A stretch of DNA of 64,000 nucleotides, taken from contig OY282558.1 of NCBI GenBank assembly GCA_958295665.1, forward strand, positions 351,521,034-351,585,033. Reading direction: 5' to 3'. Position 1 is the stretch's first letter, and every line of letters starts with the position of its first letter. The translations under genes were made by a program, and so were the position numbers. Shown here piece by piece: positions 35,881 to 48,103 of this stretch. Below the pieces are notes generated by a model. That model did no database searches. It was not told the origin of the DNA and saw only the letters and a list, made by a program, of their open reading frames with translations. Source of the stretch: Tipula vernalis. Its lineage: Eukaryota > Arthropoda > Insecta > Diptera > Tipulidae.

Positions 35881-37110
35881 GGCCCCCAGGTGTCTATAAA
35901 TGAAACTGGAATTTACCAATAAATGGCGCCACCTATCAATGTACCATTCGACAAACCGCGTCTTCGGCGCCATTGTTTTCTTTTAATATCTGTCAACGAC
36001 ATCCAATTCATAACCATACAAGTTGCATACAACAACGCATGTTTTTTACGTGTTAAAAATGTCGAGTTTGTGGCTACATATTACGATTTGTAGACATCAT
36101 TGATTTTTTTGTTATCATTTGAAGAAAACTGGTGCAGAATCACTTCGAATGCTTGTCGAAGCTTACGGTGAGCATGCTCTTGATAAATCACAATGCTATG
36201 AGTGGTTTAATAAATTGAAAAGTTGTGATTTTGACGTGAAAAACGAGGAACATGGAAGAACACCAAAATGTTTGAAGACAGTGAATTGCAAGAATTATTG
36301 GATGAGGATGACGCTCAAACGCAAAAATAACTCGCGGACCAATTGAATGTGTCACGAGAAGCCATCTCCAAACGTTTAAAAGCCATGGGAAGGATCCAAA
36401 AGCTGGGAAAATGGGTTCCGCATGAACTGAATGAAAGACAAGAGTAAAATCGAAAAATCACTTGCGAATTGTGACTGGCAATGAAAAATGAATCTATTTT
36501 GAGAATCCAAAGCGCAAAATGTATTGATTTGATCCAGGACAACCATCGACATCGACTGCAAGGCCAAATCGCTTCGGACGGAAAACAATGCTCTACATAT
36601 ATTTGTTTGGATCAGAAGTGTGTGATTTATTTTGAGCTGCTATAACCTGGTGAAACCGTAAATACTAAACGCTACCAACAACAAATGATCAATTTGAATC
36701 GAGCATAGCGTGAAAAACGACCAGAATATGATAAAAGACAATACAAAGCCATTTTGCTTAATGACAACGCATCATCACGCAAAGTAAAACTTGTTAAGGA
36801 AACGTTGGAAGCACTTAATTGGGAAATTTTTTCACTTGCGGCTTATATTATTATTTGCATCAATGAGACACGGGCTTGCTGAGGAGCACTTCACTTCCTA
36901 CGAAAATGTACGAAAATGACTCGATAACTGGTTTGGCTCAAAGGAAGAACCGTTTTTTTGGCGTGGCATCCACGCATTGCCAGAAAGATGGGAAAAATGT
37001 ATAACGGGCAATACTTTGAATAATCTCAATACCAATACTCTTAACCATTATCATACGAATAACGTGTACTTTTCATTTCAAAAATTTCGGTTTCATATTT
37101 ATATACCTGG
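35881..37110 (+). mobile_element. mariner element, dead, with TIRs
   Basis: The left end CCAGGTGTCTATAAATGAAAC (from 35886) and the complement of the right end CCAGGTATATAAATATGAAAC match. TA lies at 35879-35880 and 37111-37112. The left end carries an extra GGCCC. Length about 1.23 kb. It encodes a decayed transposase on the plus strand. Confidence 0.8.
36100..37025 (+). pseudogene. mariner transposase remnant
   Basis: In order: RKTGAESLRMLVEAYGEHAL and YEWFNKLKSCDFDVKNEEHG (36119-36260), LQELLDEDDAQTQK (36283-36325), LNVSREAISKRLKAMG and KWVPHELNERQE (36340-36445), a degraded VTGNEK with Asn for the first catalytic Asp (about 36478), DPGQPSTSTA-like sequence in a third frame, GETVNTKRYQQQMINLNRA (36650-36705), KRPEYDKRQYKAILLNDNAS (36715-36775) and FLAWHPRIARKMGK near 36960. 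The last Asp motif SPDLAPSD is gone. Many stops and frameshifts. Subfamily differs from the mariner at 5.6 kb (WVPHEL, 'EAISKRLKAMG'). Confidence 0.82.
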
Positions 37111-37112
37111 TA

Positions 37113-40100
37113 AGTATACTCGTATAACGTTTTAATCAGGTAAATTTTTTTGCTAAAACGACGTCTAAGATAATTTCGATTATCGGCGGGTTTTTCCTGG
37201 CTATTGCGGAATTATCTTGCCTTGCTAATTTTATAAATATTGAGCAACAAATCTTACAATTCTTTAAAGCTAGCTGTGTGGAGACAAAAAAACATGGTTC
37301 GCTTATTTCTCATGTTTGAATTGACATATCCGAAAAACTGACTGACACGTTTCTACATTAAATCCATCATGTTATTTTTCACACAGCCAGCTAATCGTGA
37401 AGCTAACAGTGAATGAAAACAACAGATAGGAGTCCTGCTCGACCATCATCGAATATTTTGAAGGACAAGAATATTTTACATCTTTTATACAAACAACAAA
37501 TACGACTTTGTCACTAATCTTAAAGGCAGAAGGTAAGGAGAAGGTTTGATTTAACATTCAACAACATTCCTTTATTAATTTTATAGACTCAATTGTGATG
37601 CTATTAGTTTGTACCAACATCTCATAATTAAGACTACTCAATTGAATAGAATCTGGGTCGGTTGCTTTCAATAAATCTTGTCTTATTGTCCGCATTCCTA
37701 TCTTTGATGGATTTCACCGGTTGTACGAAAAAGAAAATTATCTGCGGGCTTTCCTTATGCATGACTTATAAGAGCTCCATTGCCAATCCTCTTCTGACAT
37801 ATATTATGTACTGTAGCTCGGAATTTAACCGTAAATGTTTCTACTTTTCAAAGAACTGACACTGGTTTTTCGTTATTCCGTTAAATTTTCAAGTTGGGTA
37901 AAATAAGTGAGATCGAAAGCTAGCGTGGTACGCTAGTTTTTGTTTTTCCTTTTTAGAAAATGCTTTTAAACCGAGTAAGGATTTTCTAACCGTTTGTGGT
38001 GTAAGCACTTTGACGATTACCGTATGTGCGGGCTTTTCAATATGATCTTTCGCCATATCAGGTTTATTAAAATTTATTGAAGCTGCAGTGTTTGATTATC
38101 GACGTGATGTACGTTCAGTACAAACGCTCCCTGCAACGACCTTTTGGAATCAGATTTAAATATGTCGGATCTATCTAATTCCGGGTTTCAAGCATTTGAC
38201 CTTCATACTACAAGAAATTCGTTCAGGTAAGTGTGTTACTTAATTTCTTTAATACCCGGTTAACTGATTAACTATAGCGTAATTGTTTATTTAAAATAGT
38301 TTTCGTTCTTTTAAAATACCGATTCTAATTACTGCGCAAAAATAAAACGTCTCACCAACTACGCATTTGTAAACAATTCCCCACTAACAAGTTCAAATCG
38401 ATTCAAAAATTCATTTAATATAAAATTAAATACTTCTGTTTTCTTGTTAGCAACTTTGATTTAGTTTCAATTGTTCAATCTGTAGCCATCTGTTAAAAAT
38501 TAATGCAGTTTAAGCGCATTGTCTGACACCTCGATAGCCAATATTTTGTCCTGTAGTATGAGTCTTACTAGTATTGTGAACTTACTATTAACTCTACGAC
38601 TTTACAATTTAATTTAAGTTTTGGTCAGTGACGAGAATCTAGCTTACAGCCGTGGCGTGGTATTCAACTATTCTCATACGAGACATTATAATTTCTGTTG
38701 TGTTCTTCTCGTTCACCGGTAGGTTTGTGATACAGCGATGGACGGGATTCCTAAATCCGATTTAGAAAGCTGCTTTGGTTCTGATTTTGTGCAAGGAGCG
38801 ATAAAGTTGTTTAAAAAAAATTAAACGGGCTCTCAAGAGTAATTTTTTTTGTTTAATTTAGTACTAGAATAAATGAGGAAATGGGCAGTAATTAGAAAAT
38901 TATCTTCCAGTTTTTATTTTTTGTTTCCATCCATGCAAATTGGACATTACCAGTTGCTAAAATAATTCTGATCGAATCTACAGAAAAAACGAGCCATTTA
39001 ACACCCACTATATCCAAAAAGCGAATGTTAACATCTTCATTGAGCACTTACTTGAATTCTATATGTCCGTTGAACTTTCTGGCAAGTTCACTTTTTGAAA
39101 ATTTACTTAAATAAATTAATTGTTGAATTAATATACAATTTCTTTTTTTAATTTTATATTTTAATTAGCAGATTAATTCCCAGTCGTATGTTTTCCAGTT
39201 GTATGTTTTCATAATCGAAGTATTCGTGATGTGGATCCAAACGGACAGCACAGTGGGACAAAATCGTAAAAAAGTGGACATTGGACTATAAAATTAATAT
39301 TGGAAATCGTTTTCTTTTTTTTCTCGAGAAATTAAAGTAGTTAATAAAAGTAGGCCAGTCTGCCACATTAAAGATTTGAAGATTAAGTGTAACAAAGATT
39401 AGATAAAACCCCATTTTGACTATTGCTACAAACATTAATTATTTAGAAAAATTTTTCGATAGAAATCACTTCATAAACGGAGGTTTTTCTGCAACAAGAG
39501 GAAATCTTTCTGTAAAGCCCTGTTAGTAATAAACTGAAGCATTATTCTATTGAGAGCAGTTCTTTCCTTTTCTGTCCTGCTCGTCAAATTATTAAAGATA
39601 AACGTAGACAGGATTTCAATATTTACGAGAAAAAATTGCACCAAATTGTACTCTAAGCCAACGGGTTTAGAAGAAGCATTAGTCGTAAAATTGGTAGAAA
39701 TCATTTCAGTTGGCAGGTCGTTTAATTTGGTAATTTTTATGCCATCAACCTCTTTACTAAAAAAAATGTACCATTTAACGGGGCCATAAACAATAACATA
39801 TTTAACGTTTCAAACTCGTTACATTTAAACAAGACTCCTTTATTTAGGTACACAGAGTAGTTGAAATAACGGAAGCGATGGAGGAGCGATGCCCCGTGGC
39901 AAGGCGAAAAGATGGGAAAGAATATTTATTGTAATGGGAAGAAAATTTATCGTAATCGATTGGCTTTCGGTCCCTAAATAAACGCAGAAAATGAACTGTA
40001 AAGGCGACTCGATATTTCATATGAATGTGGTATATTCTTAAAGTGAGTATAGAGATTGCAAAAAGTAATGCCAACTCTTGGGCAAAACATTGAAGGAAAT

Positions 40101-40742
40101 GAAACGCTTAGCTCCTAGGAATCAAGTGACAATGACGGAACCTTCCTCAAACCGATGCCATTTCCTAATGAAACGGCACAAGTCGATAATTTTTGGTTCT
40201 GGTCAGAACAGAGAGTTATTCTAGTTAAAAGATTTGAACTTTGATTCGTTTTTAACGTTTGTGGTTTTGTTTTTAATTTTTTGGGCTGCCACGTTTTAAG
40301 CAAGGGATACGGCCCCACTAATTTGTGTTTACAAGTAAATGTCAACAAAATAGTTTTTTTATAAAAACAATACGAGTTTTTTTTCAACCCAAGTCCAAAC
40401 AACAGTTTGCTATGAAAAGCAAAGATACAGAAAAATTCTGAATGGAAGCAACGCGGGTGATGAAGTAGGAACCAAAAGCAAGAGTGATTCGTTCGAAAAA
40501 TAGCTGATTTACATTTAATCTTTTGCTTTTCACCAAACATATAAGATAAAAAATGTATTTTTTCTTGTATTAAAATGAGAAGGATATTCTTTCAAAATAC
40601 TATTAACAGAAACCCACAAATTTTTGGCGAAAAAGAATGGAAGAATCAATAAAAGATGAAACATTTTATCTTTTTTCGTGAAAGTTGCTCCATTTTGCTC
40701 AAAATTTATAAAATCCTAGTAACATTTTGAAAGCTTTCAGTA
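37113..40742. other. Non-coding stretch, one possible exon
   Basis: No mobile element was recognised. Frames at 39471-39704 (minus), 39550-39789 (plus) and 40115-40540 (minus, 141 codons) lack known motifs and overlap on both strands. A possible short first exon at 38162-38226 is listed apart. Confidence 0.4.
38162..38226 (+). other. Candidate first coding exon with consensus splice donor
   Basis: An ATG with A at -3 opens a 65-nt frame (MSDLSNSGFQAFDLHTTRNS, then one more codon) that ends CAG followed by GTAAGT, a consensus donor. The preceding 250 bp could be a 5' leader. No continuing exon was recognised in the window and the peptide is not known to me. It may be chance. Confidence 0.2.
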
Positions 40743-41792
40743 ACGGGTGGTCTGTCTAGCGTTTACAAATTCAACTACCGGTTATTTCGAGTAATGCAAA
40801 ACTTACGTCATTATTTTAAAATGGTGAGTCTTCTATCCAAAATGTAAGAAATTTACGTGGAAAATTCAGTAGAAATGAAATACGTACAAGGTAATTTGTG
40901 GATCAATTTGTGAAGCGAGTTCGTGAAACTGAATTTTTACTGGATAAACCAAGTGCACGTGCATTTACAGCCGAGAACATTGCAACTGTTGTTCAGAATG
41001 TGTCTGAGCATTCATCAACATCAACTCGCCATCGTGCTCAAGAATTGAATAATTCACGCAGTTCTGTGATGAGAATTTTGCGTAAAGACCTCGCGGAGCA
41101 AAATGACCATCCGCTACGTTTTCGGTTCGCTAATTGGGCTGTGGAACGCTTGGAAGAAAATGAGCAGTCCTACCGAAAAATCATCTGTTTCGGCGAAGCT
41201 CATTTTCACCTCGGAGGCTATGCCAATAAGCAAAATTGTCGCATTTGGGGCTCACAAAATCCACACGTAACTACGGAGAAGCCGATGAATCCACAACGAG
41301 TAACTGTTTGGTGTGGATTTTGGACCGGCGGCATCATTGGGCCATTTTTTCGAAAGGAGCCGCTCTTACAGTCAATGGGGAGTGTTACCGAGCCATGATA
41401 AACGAGTTTTTGCTACCCATAATTCAAGAGGAGGACACACACGACATTTGCTTTGAAGAGGACGGCGCAACTTGCCACCTGTCTTCGGGGATCGAATAAT
41501 CAGCCGTAACTCTGTTGGACGTTTTTTGGTGGGGAACCGTTAAGGATAACTGTTATGCTGTTATGCTAACCATCCAGAGAATATCCAAGACTTGAAAAAT
41601 CAAATCGAAGTTTCCATTGATGACATAGAAGCCCATACAATCGAAAATATTCTGAAAAATTTGAATGAAACTGTGTTCCATACTTAATGGCAATGTTAAC
41701 TGTTGGTAATAAAACAAACCGCTTTGAAAAATATTCATCCGTCTTTGAATTTAGAGGCAACTTAAATTGTAAACGTTAGATGAACCACCCTA
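40743..41792 (+). mobile_element. IS630/Tc1/mariner-superfamily element with TIRs
   Basis: The left end ACGGGTGGTCTGTCTAGCGT and the complement of the right end TAGGGTGGTTCATCTAACGT match and continue TTACAA. TA lies at 40741-40742 and 41793-41794. Length 1050 bp, short because of internal deletions in the transposase. Confidence 0.8.
40898..41688 (+). pseudogene. IS630/Tc1/mariner-type transposase remnant
   Basis: Frame 40898-41398 starts at VKRVRETEFLLDKPSARAF, continues RHRAQELNNSRSSVMRILRK (helix-turn-helix end), then after a gap of about a dozen residues FRFANWAVERLEENE, FGEAHFHLGGYANKQNCRIW (first Asp of the usual SDEAHF is Gly here) and VTVWCGFWTGGIIGPFF. A frameshift leads into GECYRAMINEFLLPI and FEEDGATCHLSS (second Asp, about 41460). 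The segment with the third acidic residue is largely deleted, and ENIQDLKNQIEVSIDDIEAH with NETVFHT (41580-41685) closes the protein. This family ('LDYFLWGYVK') is widespread in insects (recall). Confidence 0.82.
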
Positions 41793-42461
41793 TATATTCG
41801 TCTCTAGATTGATGTACAACAAATTTTGATTGGAACTTCGTTAGTTAACGTCTGATCAAAATAAAGAGAGTACTGGTAGATAGTGGGTAACCTAATGAAA
41901 CTCAAAAGTCAGTTGATTAAGAAAATTATCTCGGGCATCGGTTGAAATTGCGATAATATTCAGTTAGTTCCAATTTAAATCTGTTACCAGTGGAGATTGA
42001 ACTGGCCGATCCCTACTTTCAAGTGCCAAATACGATTGATTTACTGATTGATGCTGAAATACCTTCTGATCGATACTCGGTTTCTCTGCCTTTCAACAAA
42101 AATATAAATAATCTATCGTCATCATTGAGAAGAGGTTAGCTCGCCAACCTGAAATTTATCGTCAATATCAAGAATTCATCAGCGAGTACATATTCTTAGG
42201 TCAGGGTCAGATCACATTAATTCAAAATCCTAATATTATTACTAGCGCATATAATAAGGCATTCTATTTACCTTACCACTTCGTCATTAAAACTCGACAG
42301 CGACTAGTACAGCGAAACAATTACGAGCTTAGTTAAATGATCTTCAAACTCATTGTCCAAATTATCGCTTAATGATTGCCTGTTTAAACGTCCTACTATA
42401 TAACACGGTTTATTGTCTATTGTTTTAAGATTTACAGAGCATGCCGTTGCTTTCACGGCCG

Positions 42462-42623
42462 ACATTGGGCACTTTCAGGTCCGCCAACGGTTGGTAACAT
42501 GTTGAATAAAACAATCATGTTATTTCCTGAATGCAACCGATTTATCGAAAATTTAATGGCAATGTGATAGATCGATTGTCAATTTTTTCATCAGTAAATT
42601 TTCAGTGGAAAGTGCCCATTGTC
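42462..42623. mobile_element. 162-bp MITE
   Basis: The left end GACATTGGGCACTTTC and the complement of the right end GACAATGGGCACTTTC match with one mismatch. It interrupts the BEL/Pao RT between AFYLPYHFVIK and the YVDD block. A clear target duplication was not found. A partial relative may lie near 12006-12113. Confidence 0.6.
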
Positions 42624-43029
42624 AAAATGTATAGATAAATCTTAGGCAATGTTAATTCTTATAAACTATCTACAGTGACGTACTGGGAACTAAAAGTGCT
42701 CTATTTCTAGCGGCACATACATTAATTCAATTAGCTCTAGATGAAACTAATTCGTTCCCAATAGCTTCGAAAACTTTGCCGAATGAATTTTATGTGGATG
42801 ACGTTCTCACGGCCTCTGACACAATTCATGATGCAATGGATTTCAACTACGAAAGTTTTATTCAAATGTAGCTATTCTTTCGCCCCCTTCTGAGCCCCCT
42901 CTCTTGGATACCTTGCGGTGACTAGTTTGAAATGAACTTTTCTAAGTTCTCATTAGAGTCAATTTGCACGAAGCGAAATATATTGCCAGTTATTTGATCC
43001 ATGAGGGTTTTGCTCGCCTATGATATTAA

Positions 43030-43741
43030 GGGGACATTACACCTTCAGATTTTTAAAAAATCGAAATTTTTTTTATGATCGAATATGTTAGAATGAACGT
43101 TTTATAACAGGATTTTAACAATATAAACATGAAAATGTCAACAAAAAAATTTTTATTGTATTTATTACGGAGCGCGTCAAAGTCTTTTTTCTACGGTTTT
43201 GGTCTACTTCGCTGTACTTTAAACTCGATTATCTCGAAATGACGTTTTTCAAGTTGGCGTGCAAGATTGAGAAAAAACTACTTATCCAATCGTTCTAAAA
43301 TTTTAACACGTTGATCTACACATATTTCTGCTCAGAATGAACTACGGAAGGGAAAATCGGCTTTCAATTTTTTGAATTACAACAAATTGCAGGGGACAAA
43401 AAAGCTCCATTTTCGAAAAAATGCCGCCATTTTGTTATTTTTTAGACCATTTTCTTCCTTTTAGTTCATTCCAAGGGCGATTTAATGCTGAATAAAACCC
43501 CGTTTTTTTTTCAGACTTTTCTGAGAGCAGTTCTGATGCACGCCGCGAATTTTCGGTCTTTTTGGAAAATGACCGTAGCAGATGACAAGGGGCGGAAAAA
43601 AAATCTAAAAAAATTTTTTGTGTATGCTTTGACTTAAATAAAATGTCCATGGAAAGTTTCATTAAGATATCTCTTTTTATTCCATTAAAAAAAATGTTTG
43701 AAAAAATTTCATTTTTTAAAATTTGAAGGTGTAATGTCCCC
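43030..43741. mobile_element. 712-bp non-autonomous element flanked by TTAA (piggyBac-type)
   Basis: GGGGACATTACACCTTCA at the left end and its complement at the right end form near-perfect TIRs, flanked by TTAA on both sides (43026-43029 and 43742-43745). The TTAA target is the hallmark of piggyBac elements. No transposase is encoded; the 111-codon frame at 43435-43770 crosses the right end and has no motif. It sits inside the BEL/Pao remnant. Confidence 0.8.
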
Positions 43742-43905
43742 TTAACTGCAAAGATTATAATGTAAACCATTTGGATGCTTCATAATGTAGAGAGTGATGA
43801 CAACATTACACATCAAGGTCGAGCCGCTTAAAAGGCAAACTGAATCCGTATTAGAGCTATGTGCTGCTTCGCTCTAGAAGATTCTTCGAAAATCGCTTAA
43901 TTTCG

Positions 43906-44115
43906 CGGAACGCCATAAGATTACTTTTTATGGGGATTTTTGAAAAGCAAAGTGTACGTTGATAGTCTAGCCACCATCCAAGACCTAAAAAACAACATCA
44001 TTGCCGAGATAAATGCCATAGAAACGTCCCTATTGGAAAATGTCATAAAAATGTTGACCATCGCGACCATACGTTTATAAATCTAGCCATGGTGAATATT
44101 TGAGTAAAGTATCCA
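43906..44115 (+). pseudogene. C-terminal fragment of an IS630/Tc1/mariner-type transposase
   Basis: Plus-strand sequence gives DYFLWGFLKSKVYVDSLATI, then QDLKNNIIAEINAIETSLLE and NVIKML (43925-44070). This is the end of the same broad family as 40898-41688 but a different subfamily. The N-terminal two thirds are missing. Confidence 0.7.
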
Positions 44116-47100
44116 ACTTGATTCAAAAATAAATATTTGTAGTTTTAGTTTGCGTTTATTTTCCTGCGTCTCAATTGGACAACCCTTTATTAACGTGAAT
44201 ATGTACAACTTTATGATTTAATAAGTAATTTCCTAATTTCCTGTGCGCTTCAGCAAAAGGGCCATTCCATCGTATTTCACATGGGGCTCAACCTTGACCT
44301 CTCCGATTTCAATTTTTTTGTTGTAATCGTGTTCCTGATTGAAAACAAAAAGACTGCTTCTTGAAGATTAGAAACTCATTACTTTTTACTATCCTATCTG
44401 TAGATAGTTTGATTGTTTTCTAGCAATTTAATCGTGTTTGCGTAATGCTGCTAAACAAAAAGAGCCTGATAAAATTTCGATAATTTCTTCAAGTGGAGTT
44501 TTATTTTTTTCCAATTTGTAGTTATTTATATTCTATAAATTTCTAATATTTTCTTGATTTACTATGAACAACTATTAAAAATCATTTATTTAAATTTTGA
44601 AAGAACTGTTGATAAAGTGCTGCAACAAATGATAAAATGCATAAAATGATAAAAATATCTGTTCATTGTCTACTAAGGTCAGTGCCGAAAATTGCACTGA
44701 TTTTAATGCATTTCACTCTTTATAATTCAAACGCAAGTATAAAAATCAATTTATTGTAATTTTTAAGCCATCTAATGGAAGAATAACACATAATTGTTTG
44801 CAGTATTTCCACTTGTAGCGTTGTCTACTCATTTAACATAAATTTTAATGTAAACAAAATGATCAAAACTACATTTGTTCAACTTTGAAGTTACCTAGCG
44901 GCTAAACTAGCCTCACCCCTCCCCCCCCGCCAGTACTCCCTACCCACGATTTAAAACTTGTTTGAAAGGTTGAAGATTATCTATCAAATGCTATATTACG
45001 TTTTAGGATATTTTGGTAGCTATGCCCTTTAGCGGAAAAAATATAAACAATATAAACACACTGTTCTAAACTCCTTAGATAACGGTACTTTTCAAATATA
45101 AATTATGATAAATCTTAGGATGAATTAATACCTTTCCAAAATGGTGTCGTTTTTGAAAATACTCTTCTTAGAACCGAAGATACAACCGTTTATGTAGGAG
45201 TCAAAAATTAGAATTTCAAAAGTATCAAAATTAAAAAGTCAAATAACGGAACAACCAAACGTCAAAAAAAAAAAAAAAAAAAAACTGTCTTCTTATTTTA
45301 GCAAAGTGGCAAGCAGTCAGTTTGTAGGAAAATTTTGACCCAAGACTTAACCCAGAAAGTAGTTCACATTAATTCCGCTTATGAAAAAATGGCATTTTTA
45401 CATGGTTGTCTTAATTAAATGTGTTCGCTTTAATGCACTTGAAAAAACTTACTATTATACAGCCATGAATAACAGACTTTTCTTAAATAAAGCGATATTT
45501 CTAACTTTGCCGAATGCTAAATTCCTCTGGGCAAATTTACAATTCTGCCGCAATTAATAATAAAGATTATCGTTGAAATTCGTACAATATGATATACTTA
45601 TGTTCTATTTTTAAACTATTAGTATAGTACCCTATTAAGCTTCTACTAATTACTAATTTAATAACACTGGAAGTTAAGAAATGACATTTGGAATATTTCT
45701 AAAGACCCGTGACTTTTCAGGAATTGGATCTCTCTCTGGATTCCGCTTACGATTTCACTGGTAATTGGAGAGTAATACCGAGCTTACAGTGAGTAATTAG
45801 ATAACCACTTCAAAGTTTATCGATAAATAATTTGAATACGTATGTTATATGCCATTTCCTGAATAAGTTCTGGTATTTTTTTTACGAATTATTGATCTGC
45901 TTCCTTTGATGCCAATGCTTTCGTCGTGCTTTTAAGTTTGTAAAAAACCTAATAAACACATTCTAATTATGTAATTAAATAAACAGATAATTGTAATTAC
46001 TGGTTTTTGAAGCACACAACAACGATAATCAATTATAAAAGCAATATACACACATACAAAGGCAAAAACTTTGAAAAGAAAAACAAGCAAAACCTCATAT
46101 TTCAAAACAAAACCGTTATAATTTATAATATTTCTTTTTTAAAGTAGCTAATTTCCATTATCGGTTAAAAAAATGTACACGGAAATTTGCGTGACTTAAC
46201 ATAACCAATTTTAAATATTTTTTTTTTGTACATCCACAATGGTTGTGTTTGCCCCTGCTATTATTGTGTGTTGCTCGCGCGAATCGGTCTATATATTGCG
46301 TTTATGTGTTAAAATTAACCAAAAAAAAAAAATATGTTTATGTTCTTTAGTCAGCACTGTATAATTTACAATTTTTTTTTTTTTTTTTTATGGGAAATTA
46401 TTATGATTTTATGATTATGATTTTCTTTTAATTTTTCTAAGCTTTTTATTTTTTTGTATTTTACTTTTTGTGAACAAAAAATAAATCCAATTTTTTTTTT
46501 TCGGTATTTGATTTATATTTTCAGCTTGGGATTATTGCATTAAAAATTAAGGTATTTTTAATGTGATAAAGGTAATTTAATACCTTTAGGCAGGAATATT
46601 TATTTTTTGTTTATGTAGTACGCACACAAAAAGCTAAAAAAAAAAAAGTTAATAGGACGGACGGAAAAATGTTATGAATTTTCAATGAGGGCACACACCC
46701 ACACACACGCACACATACAACACACAAAATATGTTTAGATTTTGCTTTTCAGTTTTTTGTGAGTACCATAGCTGGAATATAGAAAGCACAATTTATTTAA
46801 ATTCCATGAAGATAAAATTTTTGCAATCATCAAAAAAATTTGTCTAGCAAAAATTTTTATGTCTTTGCAATATAAAATATAAAATGAACAACATAAAATT
46901 GTTGTATGCGTTTTTTTTTGTTATACATCGTTAATTTTTGTGGCTAAACGATGAAAGAGAAATAATTTAGAATTTACATATATTGGGTTATTATAAACCG
47001 ATAACGGCCAGTTATATTAAGTAAGAATACGCTGGTTGGTGAGGGACCTAGACGAATGATAATTGAAATAGAAAGTCTAGCTAAAAAAATTGTTTTTTGG

Positions 47101-48046
47101 GGAAAAGACATTTCAGTACAAAGACCACCCGTTTGCAATGTTCCATAGCAAATTCACTTTTCCCATTCAAGAGTAAGGAAAGGATTAACATACATCAATT
47201 ATTTCACTTGACTCGATAATAAATATTACCCATGTAAGTCCCATTTAAAAGTTGGAAAGGGATATGTATATATGGGTATACATCATTTTTAGTTTTTTCA
47301 TCGTTCAAAATATAAATACTAAAATAAAAAAATAAAAAATACTAAAGCACTAAATGCTTCTGGTTAATTCAACCGAATCAAATTTAATGATATTTTTCGC
47401 TAAATATTTTATTTTGTGTGATTATGGTTGGGGGCCTATATACTGAAATTAGAACTATAGATTTGGAAAATTAACGATATGTTAGACTTCCTTATATCTG
47501 ACATGTGAAAATTCTGAAAATTGCCACGATTGGTTACTCTTGAATGGGGCATACGAAAATTCTTTAAGTTGCTAAGGAACGTTGTTAGAAGTTGTGCCAT
47601 AAAATGAACTTGGAACTGCCTTTAACAGACCGAAGGGTCTGATCCAAATGAAAAATTACTAAATTCTGGAACACTTTTCCCAGATCTGCCACACAAAATA
47701 TTCAAAAATGCCTATTTTATTTAATAAAATCTGAAAAATGTGGAAAACACTTGTGTAATGGCGAAAATTGAAATAAACAATTTATTTGTAATAAATTTAA
47801 CTTAAATTCTGTTTAAATAAAAATAATAAACTTAAATTCTGGAAATTGGAGAATTCAATTAAAACAACTTATTTAATAAATTAAAGCGCTAACATCAAGT
47901 GAGGCAAACCTGCGAAAGCATAGTCGAAATTCTTCTTCAGCTAAATATGTTCTTGAATGTAACGTTATTTAATTATTTTATTTGTATTAGAAGCACTTAT
48001 ATCTTGATATAAGTAAAATAAATTCGTTAATGGCTGTAGTCTAAAT
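44116..48046. other. AT-rich stretch without a recognised gene
   Basis: Contains poly-A/T runs, a C-rich patch near 44917-44930 and a CA microsatellite near 46693-46730. A 15-bp inverted pair (CCCATTCAAGAGTAA near 47161 and its complement near 47537) might mark a decayed MITE of about 380 bp. No gene seen. Confidence 0.45.
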
Positions 48047-48092
48047 TGTTATATCTACGAGTATATAATTCAACGCTCCTTCATATACATCA
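48047..48092 (+). repeat. 5' LTR stub
   Basis: TGTTATATCTAC...TATAATTCAACGCTCCTTCAT matches the start of the 3' LTR at 51420 with a 4-bp indel. The match ends at about 48092 and gag sequence begins near 48170, so most of the LTR and leader are lost. Confidence 0.6.
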
Positions 48093-48103
48093 TTATTTCA
48101 TGG

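Larger units (their letters stand above)
41890..43905 (+). pseudogene. BEL/Pao pol remnant split by two MITEs
   Basis: In order: IELADPYFQVPNTIDLLIDA (about 41995-42050, protease-RT junction), EKRLARQPEIYRQYQEFISE and YIFLGQ (42130-42200), AFYLPYHFVIK (42260-42290), a MITE, then QLALDETNSFPIASKTLPNE and FYVDDVLTASDTIHDAM, which holds the RT catalytic YVDD box (42735-42840), TKRNILPVI (about 42970), a 712-bp MITE, and VEPLKRQTESVLELCAASL (about 43818-43875). The order is that of BEL/Pao RT and RNase H regions. Stops and deletions abound; integrase and LTRs are missing. Confidence 0.82.

Noticed and set aside
40115..40540. 141-codon frame on the minus strand
   Set aside because: No domain or compositional sign of a real protein; not supported by neighbours or regulatory signals.
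43435..43770. 111-codon minus-strand frame
   Set aside because: It crosses the right end of the TTAA-flanked element and its TIR, so it cannot be a conserved gene of that element.
45725..45795. Short frame after TTTTCAG (possible splice acceptor)
   Set aside because: Only about 24 codons, no donor consensus at its end and no partner exon.
47155..47560. 15-bp inverted pair CCCATTCAAGAGTAA, possible MITE
   Set aside because: The match does not extend to clear ends and no target duplication was seen.
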